A DNA stretch of 64,000 nucleotides from Burkholderia aenigmatica (GTDB taxonomy: Bacteria > Pseudomonadota > Gammaproteobacteria > Burkholderiales > Burkholderiaceae). Under the pieces are notes generated by a model. It had not been told where the DNA came from and ran no database searches. It worked only from the letters and a program-made list of their open reading frames with translations. Shown piece after piece: positions 18,679 through 28,572 of the stretch. A program made the position numbers and the translations under genes. The stretch's first letter is position 1, and each line of letters starts with the position of its first letter. The stretch spans positions 79,456 through 143,455 of the forward strand of contig NZ_CABVQC010000014.1 of assembly GCF_902499175.1 (NCBI RefSeq), written 5' to 3'.

Positions 18679-19614
18679 TCAGGCCCTATCGGCCAGTTCG
18701 GCTAGCGTTGGAATCGACGGCTGCGCGCCCGCTCGCGTGACCGACAGTGCCGCTGCGCGTTGCGCGAAGCGGATGGCCGTGTCGACGTCCGCGCTGGCCG
18801 CGAGCTGCGCGGCAAAGCCGCCGATGAAGGTATCGCCGGCCGCCGTCGTGTCGACGGCCTGCACGGTGGGCGCCGGATAATGCCGCGCCGCACCATCGGC
18901 CGTCAGCGCCAGCACGCCGCGCGCGCCCAGCGTGACCAGCACGTTGCGCGCGCCGCTTGCCTGCAGCGCCCGCGCGGCGGCTTCCGCCTCCGCCGGGTCG
19001 CGCACGGGCAGCGCGGTCAGCGCGGCGGCCTCGACCTCGTTCGGGATCAGGTAATCGACGAGCGGCAGCCAGCCGTCCGGCAGCGGTGCGACGGCCGGGG
19101 CCGGATTGAGCACCACCGTGCGGCCGAGCCGACGCCCGGCCGACAGCGCTGCGAACACCGCGTCCGGTGGCGTTTCGAGCTGGCAGATAACGACGTCGGC
19201 CGACGCCAGTGCGGCCTCGTGCTGCGCGACCATATCGGTCGTGACCTCGCCGTTGCCGCCCGCGACGATCACGATCGCGTTCTGGCTCGCATCGTCGACA
19301 ACGATCAGCGCAACGCCGGTCGATGCCGACGCGCTCGTCGCGAGCCCCGCGCAATCGATCCCCTCGGCTTCGAGGCCCGCGCGCAGGGCCGCGCCATGCG
19401 CATCCGCGCCGACGCAGCCGATCATCGCGACTTGCGCACCAAGCCGCGCAGCGGCGACGGCCTGGTTGCCGCCCTTGCCACCCGCCGCCTGCGCGAACGC
19501 GTGACCGGCGAGCGTTTCGCCCGGCAACGGCAGACGCGGCGCGCGCACGACGAGATCCATGTTGAGGCTGCCGACCACCGTCACACGGCCGGCGCCCGGT
19601 GCGAGCGCCGTCAT
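18679..19614 (-). CDS. rbsK: Ribokinase
   Basis: PfkB-family sugar kinase of 311 residues that phosphorylates ribose at O5 in the cytoplasm. The N-terminal signature is GSLNMDLVVRAPRLPLPGET with GGKGGNQAVAAARLG. The C-terminal anion-hole motif is TTAAGDTFIGGFA, with the catalytic Asp of the GD pair. It overlaps the preceding rbsR by four bases (ATGA), so it is translationally coupled and the last gene of the rbs operon. Confidence 0.93.
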   Translation of the reverse strand: MTALAPGAGRVTVVGSLNMDLVVRAPRLPLPGETLAGHAFAQAAGGKGGNQAVAAARLGAQVAMIGCVGADAHGAALRAGLEAEGIDCAGLATSASASTGVALIVVDDASQNAIVIVAGGNGEVTTDMVAQHEAALASADVVICQLETPPDAVFAALSAGRRLGRTVVLNPAPAVAPLPDGWLPLVDYLIPNEVEAAALTALPVRDPAEAEAAARALQASGARNVLVTLGARGVLALTADGAARHYPAPTVQAVDTTAAGDTFIGGFAAQLAASADVDTAIRFAQRAAALSVTRAGAQPSIPTLAELADRA

Positions 19615-20642
19615 GCGCGACCGCCGGAGGCCGGCGGCTCGCGGTAGATCGCTGTCGATTCACGCAGCACGAGGCGCGGCGATACGACGCGGCGGCGGCT
19701 CGGCACGGCCGTCGAGCCGCCACCGATCCGCTCGATCAGTGTCTGCGCGGCCATTTCGCCGAGCGCGCGCACCGACTGGCCGACCGTCGACAGTGCCGGA
19801 TACGTGTAGCGGGAAAATTCGATGTCGTCGAACCCGATGATCGAGCAGTCGTCGGGCACGCGCATGCCGCGCTCGGCCGCCGCGCGCAGTGCGCCAACAC
19901 CCATCAGGTCGTTGCCCGCGAAGATCGCGCTCGGCCGCACCGATTCGAACAGCCGCGACGCCGCGTGATAACCGCCGAGGCACGAGAAGTCGCTCTCCGC
20001 GATCGCGCCCGGCACGATGTCGACCCCGCGCTCGGCCATCGCGCGGATGAAGCCGTGCACGCGCATCGCGCTGACGGCCGTGTCGGTCGGCCCCGTAATG
20101 CAGCCGATCTTCGCGTGCCCGAGCTCGAGCAGGTGCCGCGTCGCCAGGTACGCGCCGCGCTCGTGGTCGATCTGCACGAGATCGGCCGCGAGCCCCTCGA
20201 TGTTGCGGTCGACGACGACGAGCGGCGCGTGAATATCCGCGAGCGTCTGCGCGAGCACCGCATCCTCGCCGGCCGATGCGACGATCAGCCCGTCGATGCG
20301 CTTTTCCTGCAGCACGCGCAGGTAGTTGCGCTGCTTCACCGGATCGTCGTCCGAGTTGCAGAAGAACACGCAATAGCCGTTGGCCGCGCACTGATCCTCG
20401 ATGCCGCGCGCAAGCTCCGCGAAGTACGGATTCGTGCTGTTCGGCACGACGAGGCCGATGGTCGCCGTCGCACGCGCCTTCAGCGAGCGCGCCACGGCCG
20501 ACGGCACGTAATTCAGCTCGCGGATTGCGCCCTCGACCTTCGCACGCACATCCGCGGACACCGGCCGCGAATTGTTCACCACGTGCGAGACGGTCGTAAA
20601 CGACACGCCCGCCATGGCCGCCACATCCTTGATCGTCGCCAT
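19611..20642 (-). CDS. rbsR: LacI-family ribose operon repressor
   Basis: LacI/GalR repressor of 343 residues. The N-terminal helix-turn-helix reads ATIKDVAAMAGVSFTTVSHV, with the hinge helix near NYVPSAVARSLK, followed by a periplasmic-binding-protein-like sugar domain. It probably represses the rbs operon by binding the GCAAACGTTTGC palindrome upstream of rbsB. It lies inside the operon between rbsC and rbsK, so it is part of the unit it controls. Its own start has GGGAAATG-like weak spacing. Confidence 0.9.
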   Translation of the reverse strand: MATIKDVAAMAGVSFTTVSHVVNNSRPVSADVRAKVEGAIRELNYVPSAVARSLKARATATIGLVVPNSTNPYFAELARGIEDQCAANGYCVFFCNSDDDPVKQRNYLRVLQEKRIDGLIVASAGEDAVLAQTLADIHAPLVVVDRNIEGLAADLVQIDHERGAYLATRHLLELGHAKIGCITGPTDTAVSAMRVHGFIRAMAERGVDIVPGAIAESDFSCLGGYHAASRLFESVRPSAIFAGNDLMGVGALRAAAERGMRVPDDCSIIGFDDIEFSRYTYPALSTVGQSVRALGEMAAQTLIERIGGGSTAVPSRRRVVSPRLVLRESTAIYREPPASGGRA

Positions 20643-20677
20643 TTCCCGTTTCTCTCTGGTCTGTTCTGTCTGTCTTT

Positions 20678-21697
20678 CTACCGCACGCGTGTGCGCCGGC
20701 TGCGATACGTATCGAGCACGACTGCCACCACGATTACCGCGCCGGTGATGATCCGTTTCGTCGGTTCGTTCGCACCGATCTGCGCAAGCCCCGCGGCCAG
20801 CACGGAGATGATCAACACGCCGAAGAACGTGCTGATCACCGAGCCGCGCCCGCCCATCAGGCTCGTGCCGCCGATCACGACGGCCGCGATCACCTGCAGT
20901 TCGAGGCCCACGCCCGCGTTCGGGTCGGCCGCCTCGAGCCGCGAAATCTGGAACAGCGACGCGAGCCCGGCGAGCGCGCCCATCAGTGCGAATACGAGAA
21001 TTTTATACGGCCGGGGGTTAACCCCTGCAAGTCGGACGGCTTCCTCGTTCGTGCCGATCCCGACGAGATAGCGTCCGAATACGGTGCGCGTCAGCACGAA
21101 CTGGGCCGCGATCATCACCGCGACCGCGATCAGGAATGCCGGCGAGATGCCGAGCGCGATCGGGTTCGACAGGAAATCGAACGCGTCGCCGATATACGCC
21201 GTGCGCGAATTCGTCAGCTGGTACGCGACGCCGCGCGCGGCCTCCAGCACGCCGAGCGACACGATAAAGGACGGAATCCGCCAGCCGACCGTGACCGCGC
21301 CCGTCAGCGCGCCCGTAACGGCTGCGACCGCGATGCCGATCAGCGCGGCCGGCAGCGGCCCCCACTGCCATTTCAGCGCGGCGACGCTGACCATCGACGC
21401 GGCGAGCGCGAGCACCGAGCCGACCGACAGGTCAATCCCGGCGATGATCAGCACGAAGGTCATCCCGACCGACATCACGACGAGATCGGGAATCTGGTTC
21501 GCGATCGTGCTGAACGTGTCGTAGGTCAGGAAATGCGAGCTCAGCACCGAAAACAGCACGATCATCGCGGCGAGCGCGCCGGCGAGCCCGAGATAGTTCG
21601 ACAACCCGAGCCGCGTGCCGGACAGCGTGCGCGCGCGTCGCCCCGTCACGTCCTGCTGCGCGCGTGCGTCGGTCGGGGTTACGGGAGGCTGGGTCAT
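20678..21697 (-). CDS. rbsC: Ribose ABC transporter permease
   Basis: Carbohydrate uptake permease (BPD_transp_2 family) of 339 residues with about eight to ten membrane segments. The conserved block INPRPYKILVFALMGALAGLA-like region precedes GLELQVIAAVVIGGTSLMGGRGS, the loop that contacts the ATPase. It forms the inner-membrane channel of the ribose importer with RbsA and RbsB. Its start overlaps the rbsA stop by four bases. Confidence 0.92.
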   Translation of the reverse strand: MTQPPVTPTDARAQQDVTGRRARTLSGTRLGLSNYLGLAGALAAMIVLFSVLSSHFLTYDTFSTIANQIPDLVVMSVGMTFVLIIAGIDLSVGSVLALAASMVSVAALKWQWGPLPAALIGIAVAAVTGALTGAVTVGWRIPSFIVSLGVLEAARGVAYQLTNSRTAYIGDAFDFLSNPIALGISPAFLIAVAVMIAAQFVLTRTVFGRYLVGIGTNEEAVRLAGVNPRPYKILVFALMGALAGLASLFQISRLEAADPNAGVGLELQVIAAVVIGGTSLMGGRGSVISTFFGVLIISVLAAGLAQIGANEPTKRIITGAVIVVAVVLDTYRSRRTRVR

Positions 21698-23307
21698 GGC
21701 TGTCGTCCTGTCGTCGAAGTGCCCGGAGCGGCGCCTGGCGCCTGCCCCGCGTCCGGATGCCGTGTGCCGCCCGGCGGCGTCTCGCGGCCGAAGCCGGCGA
21801 ACGCCGCGGCCAGCAGCGCATCCTGGGTCCAGTTGCCGCGCTCGAACACGGCGGTCATGCGGCCGGCCGACATCACGCCGATCCGGTCGCAGATCAGCAT
21901 CAGCTCGCGCAGGTCGCTCGACACGACGACGAGCGCGCGGCCTTCGCGCGCGAGCGCCCCCATCAGCGTGTAGATCTCGAACTTCGCGCCGACGTCGATC
22001 CCGCGGGTCGGCTCGTCGAACAGCAGCACGCCCATGTCGCGCGCGAGCCAGCGGCCGATCACGACTTTCTGCTGATTGCCGCCCGACAGCTCGCCGACCG
22101 CCTGCGACGCACCGTGCGTGCGGATCCGCAGCGCGTCGATCTGCTGCTCGGCGAGCGCCGTTTCGCGCGCGCTGTCGACGATGCCGCCGCGCGCGAGCCG
22201 GTCGAGCTGGCCGAGCGACACGTTCGCGGTGATCGACTGCGACAGCAGCAGCCCTTCGCCCTTGCGATCCTCGGTGATCAGCGCGATGCCGTGCTTCACC
22301 GCCTCGACGGGCGAACCGATCCGCGCCGGCTTCAGCGGCTGGCCGACCGCGATCGTCCCCGCATCCGGCGTATCGGCGCCGTATATCAGCCGCAGCAGCT
22401 CGGTGCGTCCCGCGCCGATCAGCCCGGAGATGCCGAAAATCTCGCCCGCGCGGACTTCGAGCGACACGTCGCGCACCGCCGTGCCGCGGGTAAGGCCCGA
22501 CACGACGAGCCGCGGCGCACCGATACGGCGCTCGCCGAGATCGATGTGCTCGCCGATCTCGCGCCCGACCATCAGCGTGACGAGCCCGTCGGACGTCGTC
22601 GCCGCCATGTCGCCCGCATGGACGAGCCGGCCGTCGCGCAGCACCGCGACCCGCTCGGCGACGCGCGCGAGCTCCTCGAGCCGGTGCGAAATGTAGACGA
22701 TCGCGACGCCGCGCGCCTTCAGCCGGTCGATCTGGTCGAACAGCAGCTCGACTTCGCGCGCGGTCAGCATCGCGGTCGGTTCGTCGAGAATCAGCACGCG
22801 ACAGTCGCCGATCAGGTTACGCGCGATCTCGACCATCTGCTGATGGCCGATGCCGAGCGCGCCCACCGGCGTATCGGGATCGACCGTATCGAGCCCGACC
22901 TGTGCCATCGCGGCCCGCGCATCGTCGCGCAGTCGCGCGCGATCGATGATCCCGAAGCGCTGCGGCAGGCGGTTCAGGAACAGGTTTTCGGCGATCGTCA
23001 GTGTCGGCAGCAGGTTCAGCTCCTGCATCACCATGCGCACGCCGAGCGCTTCGGCCTGGGTCCGGCTCGCCGGTGCATACGGCTGGCCGCCGAGCTGCAT
23101 CGTGCCGGTGGTCGGTTCGACGAGCCCGCCGATGATCTTCGACAACGTGCTCTTGCCTGCGCCGTTCTCGCCCGTCAACGCAAGCGCGTGACCCGGCTCG
23201 AGCGTCAGCGTGACGTCGGCGAGCACGGGTTCGGCATAGGTCTTGCCGATGCCGGATACGGACAGCACGGGAGTGGCTGCGCGGGAGGGTTGGAAGGTCG
23301 GGTCCAT
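21694..23307 (-). CDS. rbsA: Ribose ABC transporter ATP-binding protein
   Basis: Sugar-type ABC ATPase with two fused nucleotide-binding domains, 537 residues. The first domain has Walker A GENGAGKSTLSK and the degenerate signature LGIGHQQMVEIARN. The second has the altered Walker A GLIGAGRTELLR and the canonical signature LSGGNQQKVVIGRWL, the pattern usual for RbsA/MglA. It drives ribose uptake from the cytoplasmic face. The ATG at 23307 (MDPTFQPS) has AGGATC at proper distance; an ATG 17 codons upstream is less likely. Confidence 0.92.
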   Translation of the reverse strand: MDPTFQPSRAATPVLSVSGIGKTYAEPVLADVTLTLEPGHALALTGENGAGKSTLSKIIGGLVEPTTGTMQLGGQPYAPASRTQAEALGVRMVMQELNLLPTLTIAENLFLNRLPQRFGIIDRARLRDDARAAMAQVGLDTVDPDTPVGALGIGHQQMVEIARNLIGDCRVLILDEPTAMLTAREVELLFDQIDRLKARGVAIVYISHRLEELARVAERVAVLRDGRLVHAGDMAATTSDGLVTLMVGREIGEHIDLGERRIGAPRLVVSGLTRGTAVRDVSLEVRAGEIFGISGLIGAGRTELLRLIYGADTPDAGTIAVGQPLKPARIGSPVEAVKHGIALITEDRKGEGLLLSQSITANVSLGQLDRLARGGIVDSARETALAEQQIDALRIRTHGASQAVGELSGGNQQKVVIGRWLARDMGVLLFDEPTRGIDVGAKFEIYTLMGALAREGRALVVVSSDLRELMLICDRIGVMSAGRMTAVFERGNWTQDALLAAAFAGFGRETPPGGTRHPDAGQAPGAAPGTSTTGRQP

Positions 23308-23452
23308 CGCGATCCTGGTTGCGGCCGCGCGCACGCGGCGCGCGGGTGTGACGCTCACAAGTGCATGTGCATGCAGTGGCCGTGATCGCGCTCACCCCGG
23401 ATAACGGCCGCCGCGCCAAATTCTTGAGGGCGGCGGCCGCATCGGAGCTGCA

Positions 23453-24403
23453 TCACTTCGTCACGAGATCCACCGGCGTCTCGACCACGCCCGACATGTC
23501 GGCCTGCTTGCGATGCTCGGCGATCGCCTTGAGCGCCGTGTCGATGCCGAACACCGCCTGCTTCGCCGCGTACTGATCGGCGGTCGCGAGCACGCGGCCG
23601 TCCTTCAGCATCGGCTTGATCGCGTTGATGTTGTCGTAGCCGACCACGAGCACCTTGCCCTGCTTGCCGGCCGCGCGCACGGCCGACACGGCGCCGATCG
23701 CCATGTTGTCGTTGCCGCACAGCAGCGCCTTCAGGTTCGGGTATTCGTTCAGCATCGCGGCCGCGACCGCATTGCCCTTGTCGATCTCCCATTCGCCGGA
23801 CTGCACCGACACGACCTTCATCCCGCCCGCCTTCATCGCGTCCTGGAAGCCGGCCGTGCGCTGCTGCGCGTTGGTGGTGGTCGACACGCCTTCGACGATG
23901 CCGACCTGATCGCCCGCCTTCAGCCGCTTCGCGAGGTAATCGCCGATCTTGCGCGCGCCCTTGCGGTTGTCCGGGCCGACGAACGGCACGTTCAGGTTTT
24001 TCGATTTCAGTACGTCGGGGTCGAGCCGGTTGTCGATGTTCACGACGATGATGCCCGCGTCGACCGCCTTCTTCACGACCGGCACGAGCGCCTTCGAATC
24101 GGCCGGCGCGAGCACGATCGCATCGACCTTCGACACGATCATCTGCTCGACGATGCGGATCTGGTTCGCGGTGTCGGTCTCGTCCTTGATGCCGTTGGTG
24201 ATCAGGTCGAACTGGCTCGCGTTGTGTTTCTGGTATTCCTTCGCGCCCGTTTCCATCGTCAGGAAGAACTCGTTGGCAAGCGACTTCATCACGAGCGCGA
24301 CCTTCGGCTTGGCCGTCGATTGCGCGTGGACGGCCGGTGCGGCGGCGACCGCGACGGCGGCGAGCGCGGCGGTCAGGAAGCGACGGCGAAAGAGGACATT
24401 CAT
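23453..24403 (-). CDS. rbsB: Ribose-binding periplasmic protein
   Basis: Periplasmic sugar-binding protein of 316 residues. The Sec signal MNVLFRRRFLTAALAAVAVAA... ends at VHA/QS (about residues 26-27). The mature part reads KVALVMKSLANEFFLTMETGAKEY, typical of RbsB. The ATG at 24403 has AGGAG seven bases upstream. It is the first gene of rbsBACRK; no rbsD pyranase gene is present in the operon. Confidence 0.92.
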   Translation of the reverse strand: MNVLFRRRFLTAALAAVAVAAAPAVHAQSTAKPKVALVMKSLANEFFLTMETGAKEYQKHNASQFDLITNGIKDETDTANQIRIVEQMIVSKVDAIVLAPADSKALVPVVKKAVDAGIIVVNIDNRLDPDVLKSKNLNVPFVGPDNRKGARKIGDYLAKRLKAGDQVGIVEGVSTTTNAQQRTAGFQDAMKAGGMKVVSVQSGEWEIDKGNAVAAAMLNEYPNLKALLCGNDNMAIGAVSAVRAAGKQGKVLVVGYDNINAIKPMLKDGRVLATADQYAAKQAVFGIDTALKAIAEHRKQADMSGVVETPVDLVTK

Positions 24404-24465
24404 ACACATCTCCTGGCGACTGGCCCCAAGGGCCGGACAATTGTTTGACTGTTGTTTTAATGTGA

Positions 24466-24477
24466 GCAAACGTTTGC
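24466..24477. promoter_or_regulatory. LacI-family operator (probable RbsR site)
   Basis: Perfect 12-bp palindrome GCAAACGTTTGC with the central CG typical of LacI/GalR operators, 63 bases upstream of the rbsB start. An RbsR gene lies in the operon downstream. Confidence 0.85.
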
Positions 24478-24680
24478 GCCACACTACCCGGACAACGGCC
24501 ATCGATGCTGCTGTCGGTACCACGGAATGGAAGCGAGGCAGACGGCCGACTGCCTGACGCGTGCTGTCGTTGACACGCCACCGCCGGCGGGACGCCGGCG
24601 GAGTGAAGGCTATGCTGTACCGATTCGTGTCGGCGCGCAACCTGTCTGATCAATATTTAAGGGTTTATTCGGAGCGCGTG

Positions 24681-25067
24681 TCACGCCGGATCATGCGGCG
24701 CCGGCACGTCTTCATCAACCGACGGCGGCTCGCCGAACCGGTTCGCCTGCGGCGTGCCGGCGATGAAGCCGTTCATCACGAACAATGCGAGCGAGCCGAC
24801 GATCGGAACGAACAACAACAGCATCCACCATCCCGACTTGTCGATGTCGTGCAGCCGCTTCACGCCGACCGCAATCGACGACCACACCGCGATGACCGCG
24901 ATGACGACACCCACCAGCACCACAAGCAGTGGCAAATCGTCAGTCGACGAGCCGCGCGAACCCGCATCGAAAAACGCGCACAGCAAAGCGTAAGCCAGCG
25001 CGTAGATCCACCACGGCAGGCGCCCGATTCGGCCTTCGAAGGAAAAGAGAAACCATTTCAGATTCAT
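24681..25067 (-). CDS. DUF805 inner-membrane protein
   Basis: DUF805 protein of 128 residues with three or four membrane helices. The family pattern is clear: FSFEGRIGRLPWWIYALAY at the start, then VKRLHDIDKSGWWMLLLFVPIVG in the second half, and a short soluble tail. Function unknown; some relatives are associated with envelope stress. It stands alone between the rbs promoter region and a non-coding stretch. Confidence 0.9.
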   Translation of the reverse strand: MNLKWFLFSFEGRIGRLPWWIYALAYALLCAFFDAGSRGSSTDDLPLLVVLVGVVIAVIAVWSSIAVGVKRLHDIDKSGWWMLLLFVPIVGSLALFVMNGFIAGTPQANRFGEPPSVDEDVPAPHDPA

Positions 25068-25544
25068 TGTTTAGCGCTTCGTCACGTGTGTTGCGTACTG
25101 CGCAATATGTCGCCGAGTGTGTCGGAGCCGGCAATCCGCGCGCATGGTTCCATGAATGCGAACCGACTGTCGGTCATGCGTCCAGCGGTTCGTTCCGGCG
25201 CGTTGCATTGCACCGCTGTGCGGGCCTATCGGTCAGGTGCGTGGCCGAGGGGTCGCCTCGACATCCGTCCGCCGGCATTCACGCGCATTGAATCACATCC
25301 GTGTGGAAACGGGTCGCCCGGTATGGCAGATGACCGCACCCGAAACGGGGCGCTCGAACGTGCAGTGTTGATGGTGTGCCGGCAGGCGACCGCATCTCGC
25401 TCGCCGCGTGGGGGGATGAATCGGACTGGAAACCGCGATGGCGGTCGATGATTCGGTGAATCGAACCGCCAAGGCGGCGGCAGATCGCGTGCCGCCGCCC
25501 AATGCATGACAACCCGCGCAGGGACGGCGCGCGGCGCGCTGTCG
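25068..25544. other. Intergenic stretch with no gene recognised
   Basis: 477 bases between the DUF805 gene and cysB. Open frames here are out of context, without ribosome-binding sites or recognisable products. No hairpin with a T-run was seen. Confidence 0.5.
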
Positions 25545-26471
25545 TCAAACGGCTTCGCGCAACAGCCCCGCGATTTCCGCTTCGTTCAGGTGCGGCGCGA
25601 ACATCTCGATCAGCCGGTACGCATAGGCGCGAAGGAACGCGCCCTTGCGCAGCCCGACCCGCGTCGTGCTCGCCTCGAACAGGTGCTGCGTGTCGAGCGC
25701 GACGAGCCCCGTGTCGCGCTGCGGATCGTAGGCCATCGCCGCGACAACGCCGATCCCCATCCCGAGTTCGACGTAGGTCTTGATCACGTCCGCGTCGATC
25801 GCGGTCAGCACGACGTCGGGCACGGCCCCCGCCTGCGTGAACGCCTGATCGATGTGCGAACGGCCCGTGAAGTCCTGGTCGTACGTGATGATCGGGTACT
25901 CGGCGATTTCCTCGAGCGTGAGGTTCTCGCGGCCGACGAGCGGATGATCCTTCGGCACGACCACCGTGTGGTGCCACGAATAGCACGGGAACGTGACGAT
26001 GTCCGGGTAGCGGTCGAGCGCCTCGGTCGAGATGCCGAGATCGGCCTCGCCGTTCAGGATCATCTGCGCGATCTGCTGCGGGCTGCCCTGGCGCAGCGCG
26101 AGATGCACCTTCGGGAACACCTCGGTGAACTGCCGGATCACCTTCGGCAGCGCGTAGCGCGCTTGCGTGTGGGTCGTTGCGACGACGAGGTGGCCGCTGT
26201 CCTGGTCGGCGAACTGGCGCGCGACACGGCGCAGGTTCTCGGCATCGAGCAGCATCCGCTCGATCAGCTGGTGCACGGCCTTGCCGGGCTCGGTGAGCCC
26301 CGTCAGCCGCTTGCCGCGCCGGATGAAGATGTCGACGCCGAGCTCGTCCTCGAGATCCTTGATCTGCTTCGACACGCCCGACTGCGACGTGTACAGCACG
26401 TTCGCGACTTCCGTCAGGTTCATGTTCTGGCGCACCGCTTCGCGCACGAAGCGCAGTTGCTGAAAATTCAT
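25545..26471 (-). CDS. cysB: CysB-type LysR regulator of sulfur assimilation
   Basis: LysR-type regulator of 308 residues with the CysB/Cbl signature MNFQQLRFVREAVRQNMNLTEVA and YTSQSGVSKQIKDLEDELG. The effector domain contains the TTHTQARYALP region used to bind O/N-acetylserine in CysB. It activates sulfate uptake and reduction genes under sulfur limitation. It follows the cysA gene on the same strand (78-base gap) and so belongs to, or ends, the sulfate importer operon. Confidence 0.9.
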   Translation of the reverse strand: MNFQQLRFVREAVRQNMNLTEVANVLYTSQSGVSKQIKDLEDELGVDIFIRRGKRLTGLTEPGKAVHQLIERMLLDAENLRRVARQFADQDSGHLVVATTHTQARYALPKVIRQFTEVFPKVHLALRQGSPQQIAQMILNGEADLGISTEALDRYPDIVTFPCYSWHHTVVVPKDHPLVGRENLTLEEIAEYPIITYDQDFTGRSHIDQAFTQAGAVPDVVLTAIDADVIKTYVELGMGIGVVAAMAYDPQRDTGLVALDTQHLFEASTTRVGLRKGAFLRAYAYRLIEMFAPHLNEAEIAGLLREAV

Positions 26472-26549
26472 GGGTATGCCTCTTAGGCTGTCGTTGTTTG
26501 CTTGTGTAATCGGAGCGGCACCCGCCCCCTCCTGCCCTGCACCCGCGCG

Positions 26550-27608
26550 TCAGCGCGCGGGGAATACGCGCACCGCGCGCGGCACGGCCGTCGCGCCGTC
26601 GCCGACCTGCAGCGACAGCGCACGCCACGCGTCGCGGTCGAGTTCGGCTTCGAGCGCGCCGCCTGCGCGCGCCTCGAGCTCCACGCGCACCGAACCGCCG
26701 AGCGGGATCACACGGCGCACGTCCACTGCGATGCCGTCGCGGTGCCCTTCGCCCACCGGCCACAGCTGCAGGTCGTGCGGCCGCACGTACGCATTCGCGG
26801 GGCCCGCGAAATCGGCGTCGACCTCGATCGGCGCGGCTGCGCCCTCGGCGACGAAGCCGCGCCCGGCGACCGTGCCCGGCAACCGGTTGGCCGCGCCGAG
26901 GAACTCGTAGACGAACGCGCTCTGCGGATGATCGTAGACGTCCTGCGGGCTGCCGACCTGCTCGACGTGGCCGCGGTTCAGCACGACGATGCGATCCGCG
27001 ACTTCCAGCGCCTCTTCCTGATCGTGCGTGACGAAGATCGTCGAGATGTGCAGGTCGTCGTGCAGACGACGCAGCCAGCCGCGCAGTTCCTTGCGGACTT
27101 TCGCGTCAAGTGCGCCGAACGGTTCGTCGAGCAGCAGCACCTTCGGCTCGACCGCGAGCGCGCGGGCCAGCGCGATGCGCTGGCGCTGGCCGCCCGACAG
27201 CTCGGACGGATAGCGCTGCGCGAGCCAGTCGAGCTGCACGAGCTTCAGCAACTCGTGCACCTTGTCGCGGATCACGCTTTCCGACGGCCGCTCGCGGCGC
27301 GGCTTCACGCGCAGCCCGAACGCAACGTTCTCGAATACCGTCATGTGGCGGAACAGCGCGTAGTGCTGGAACACGAAACCGACCTGGCGCTCGCGCGCGC
27401 CGACCGACGCGACGTCGAGCCCCTGCAGCACGACCTGCCCCGCATCCGCGTGCTCGAGGCCCGCGATCACGCGCAGCAGCGTGGTCTTGCCGCAGCCGGA
27501 CGGCCCGAGCAGCGCGACCAGTTCGCCGGGCGGAAAATCGAGCGATACATTGTCGAGCGCCGTGAAATCGCCGAAGCGCTTCTGAAGGTGACGGACGGTG
27601 ATACCCAT
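26550..27608 (-). CDS. cysA: Sulfate/thiosulfate ABC transporter ATP-binding protein
   Basis: ABC ATPase of 352 residues. Walker A is [14 protein letters not shown], the signature [15 protein letters not shown], and Walker B ends [12 protein letters not shown]. The C-terminal TOBE-like regulatory region (about 240-352) fits CysA. It powers sulfate uptake by CysT/CysW from the cytoplasmic side. The ATG at 27608 ([15 protein letters not shown]) is the family's standard start. It begins 13 bases after cysW. Confidence 0.94.
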   Translation of the reverse strand: MGITVRHLQKRFGDFTALDNVSLDFPPGELVALLGPSGCGKTTLLRVIAGLEHADAGQVVLQGLDVASVGARERQVGFVFQHYALFRHMTVFENVAFGLRVKPRRERPSESVIRDKVHELLKLVQLDWLAQRYPSELSGGQRQRIALARALAVEPKVLLLDEPFGALDAKVRKELRGWLRRLHDDLHISTIFVTHDQEEALEVADRIVVLNRGHVEQVGSPQDVYDHPQSAFVYEFLGAANRLPGTVAGRGFVAEGAAAPIEVDADFAGPANAYVRPHDLQLWPVGEGHRDGIAVDVRRVIPLGGSVRVELEARAGGALEAELDRDAWRALSLQVGDGATAVPRAVRVFPAR

Positions 27609-27621
27609 TCTGGTTGCCTCT

Positions 27622-28572
27622 TTACGATTTCGACGAAACGACGGCGACGGGGCCGGCATGTGCGGGAGCGGTGTCGCGCGCGCCGGCCAGCTCGGCGGCC
27701 AGGTGGCGCTCGGCGAGCAGCTTCAGCGCGAGCGTGACGAGCGCGAGCAGCGCCAGCACCGACGCCACCGCGAACGCCGCCGCGAAGTTGTATTCGTTGT
27801 ACAGGATCTCGACGTGCAGCGGCATCGTGTCGGTCACGCCGCGAATGTGGCCGGACACGACCGACACCGCGCCGAACTCGCCCATCGCGCGCGCGTTGCA
27901 CAGGATCACGCCGTACAGCAGGCCCCACCTCACGTTCGGCAGCGTCACGCGACGGAAGATCTGCCAGCCCGATGCGCCGAGCACGCGCGCGGCTTCTTCC
28001 TCGTCGGTGCCCTGCGCCTGCATCAGCGGAATCAGTTCGCGCGCGACGAACGGGAACGTGACGAAGATCGTCGCGAGCACGATGCCCGGTACCGCGAAGA
28101 TGATCTGCACGTCGTGATCCTGCAGCCACGGCCCGAGCCAGCCCTGCGCGCCGAACAGCAGCACGTAGACGAGGCCGGAAATCACCGGCGACACCGAGAA
28201 CGGCAGGTCGATCAGCGTCGTCAGCAACGCCTTGCCGCGGAACTCGAACTTCGCGATCGCCCACGACGCGCACACGCCGAACACGAGGTTCAGCGGCACG
28301 GCGATCGCAGCGACGGTCAGCGTCAGCTTGATCGCCGCCCACGCATCGGGGTCGGCGAGCGATTCCAGATAGAAGCCGATGCCCTTGCGCAGCGCCTCGA
28401 CGAACACCGCGGCAAGCGGCACGACGAGGAAGAACGCAAGAAACGCCAGCGCGATGCCCGTGAGCAGCCAGCGCACGACACGCGACTCGCTGACGGGGTC
28501 GAGCCGCTTTGCGGCGCGCCCTTGCGCAGCCGAAGACGGGGTTTTCAGCACGACGGTGGCCTCCTGGCTCAT
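27622..28572 (-). CDS. cysW: Sulfate ABC transporter permease CysW
   Basis: Permease of 316 residues with about six membrane segments plus an N-terminal cytoplasmic extension. The ATPase-contact loop reads [24 protein letters not shown]. It pairs with CysT to form the sulfate channel. The start at 28572 overlaps the cysT stop by four bases (ATGA). A much longer in-frame reading upstream runs antisense-like through cysT and is not coding. Confidence 0.93.
   Translation of the reverse strand: MSQEATVVLKTPSSAAQGRAAKRLDPVSESRVVRWLLTGIALAFLAFFLVVPLAAVFVEALRKGIGFYLESLADPDAWAAIKLTLTVAAIAVPLNLVFGVCASWAIAKFEFRGKALLTTLIDLPFSVSPVISGLVYVLLFGAQGWLGPWLQDHDVQIIFAVPGIVLATIFVTFPFVARELIPLMQAQGTDEEEAARVLGASGWQIFRRVTLPNVRWGLLYGVILCNARAMGEFGAVSVVSGHIRGVTDTMPLHVEILYNEYNFAAAFAVASVLALLALVTLALKLLAERHLAAELAGARDTAPAHAGPVAVVSSKS

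Noticed and set aside
25156..25371. Small plus-strand frame upstream of cysB
   Set aside because: No start signal, no protein-like composition.
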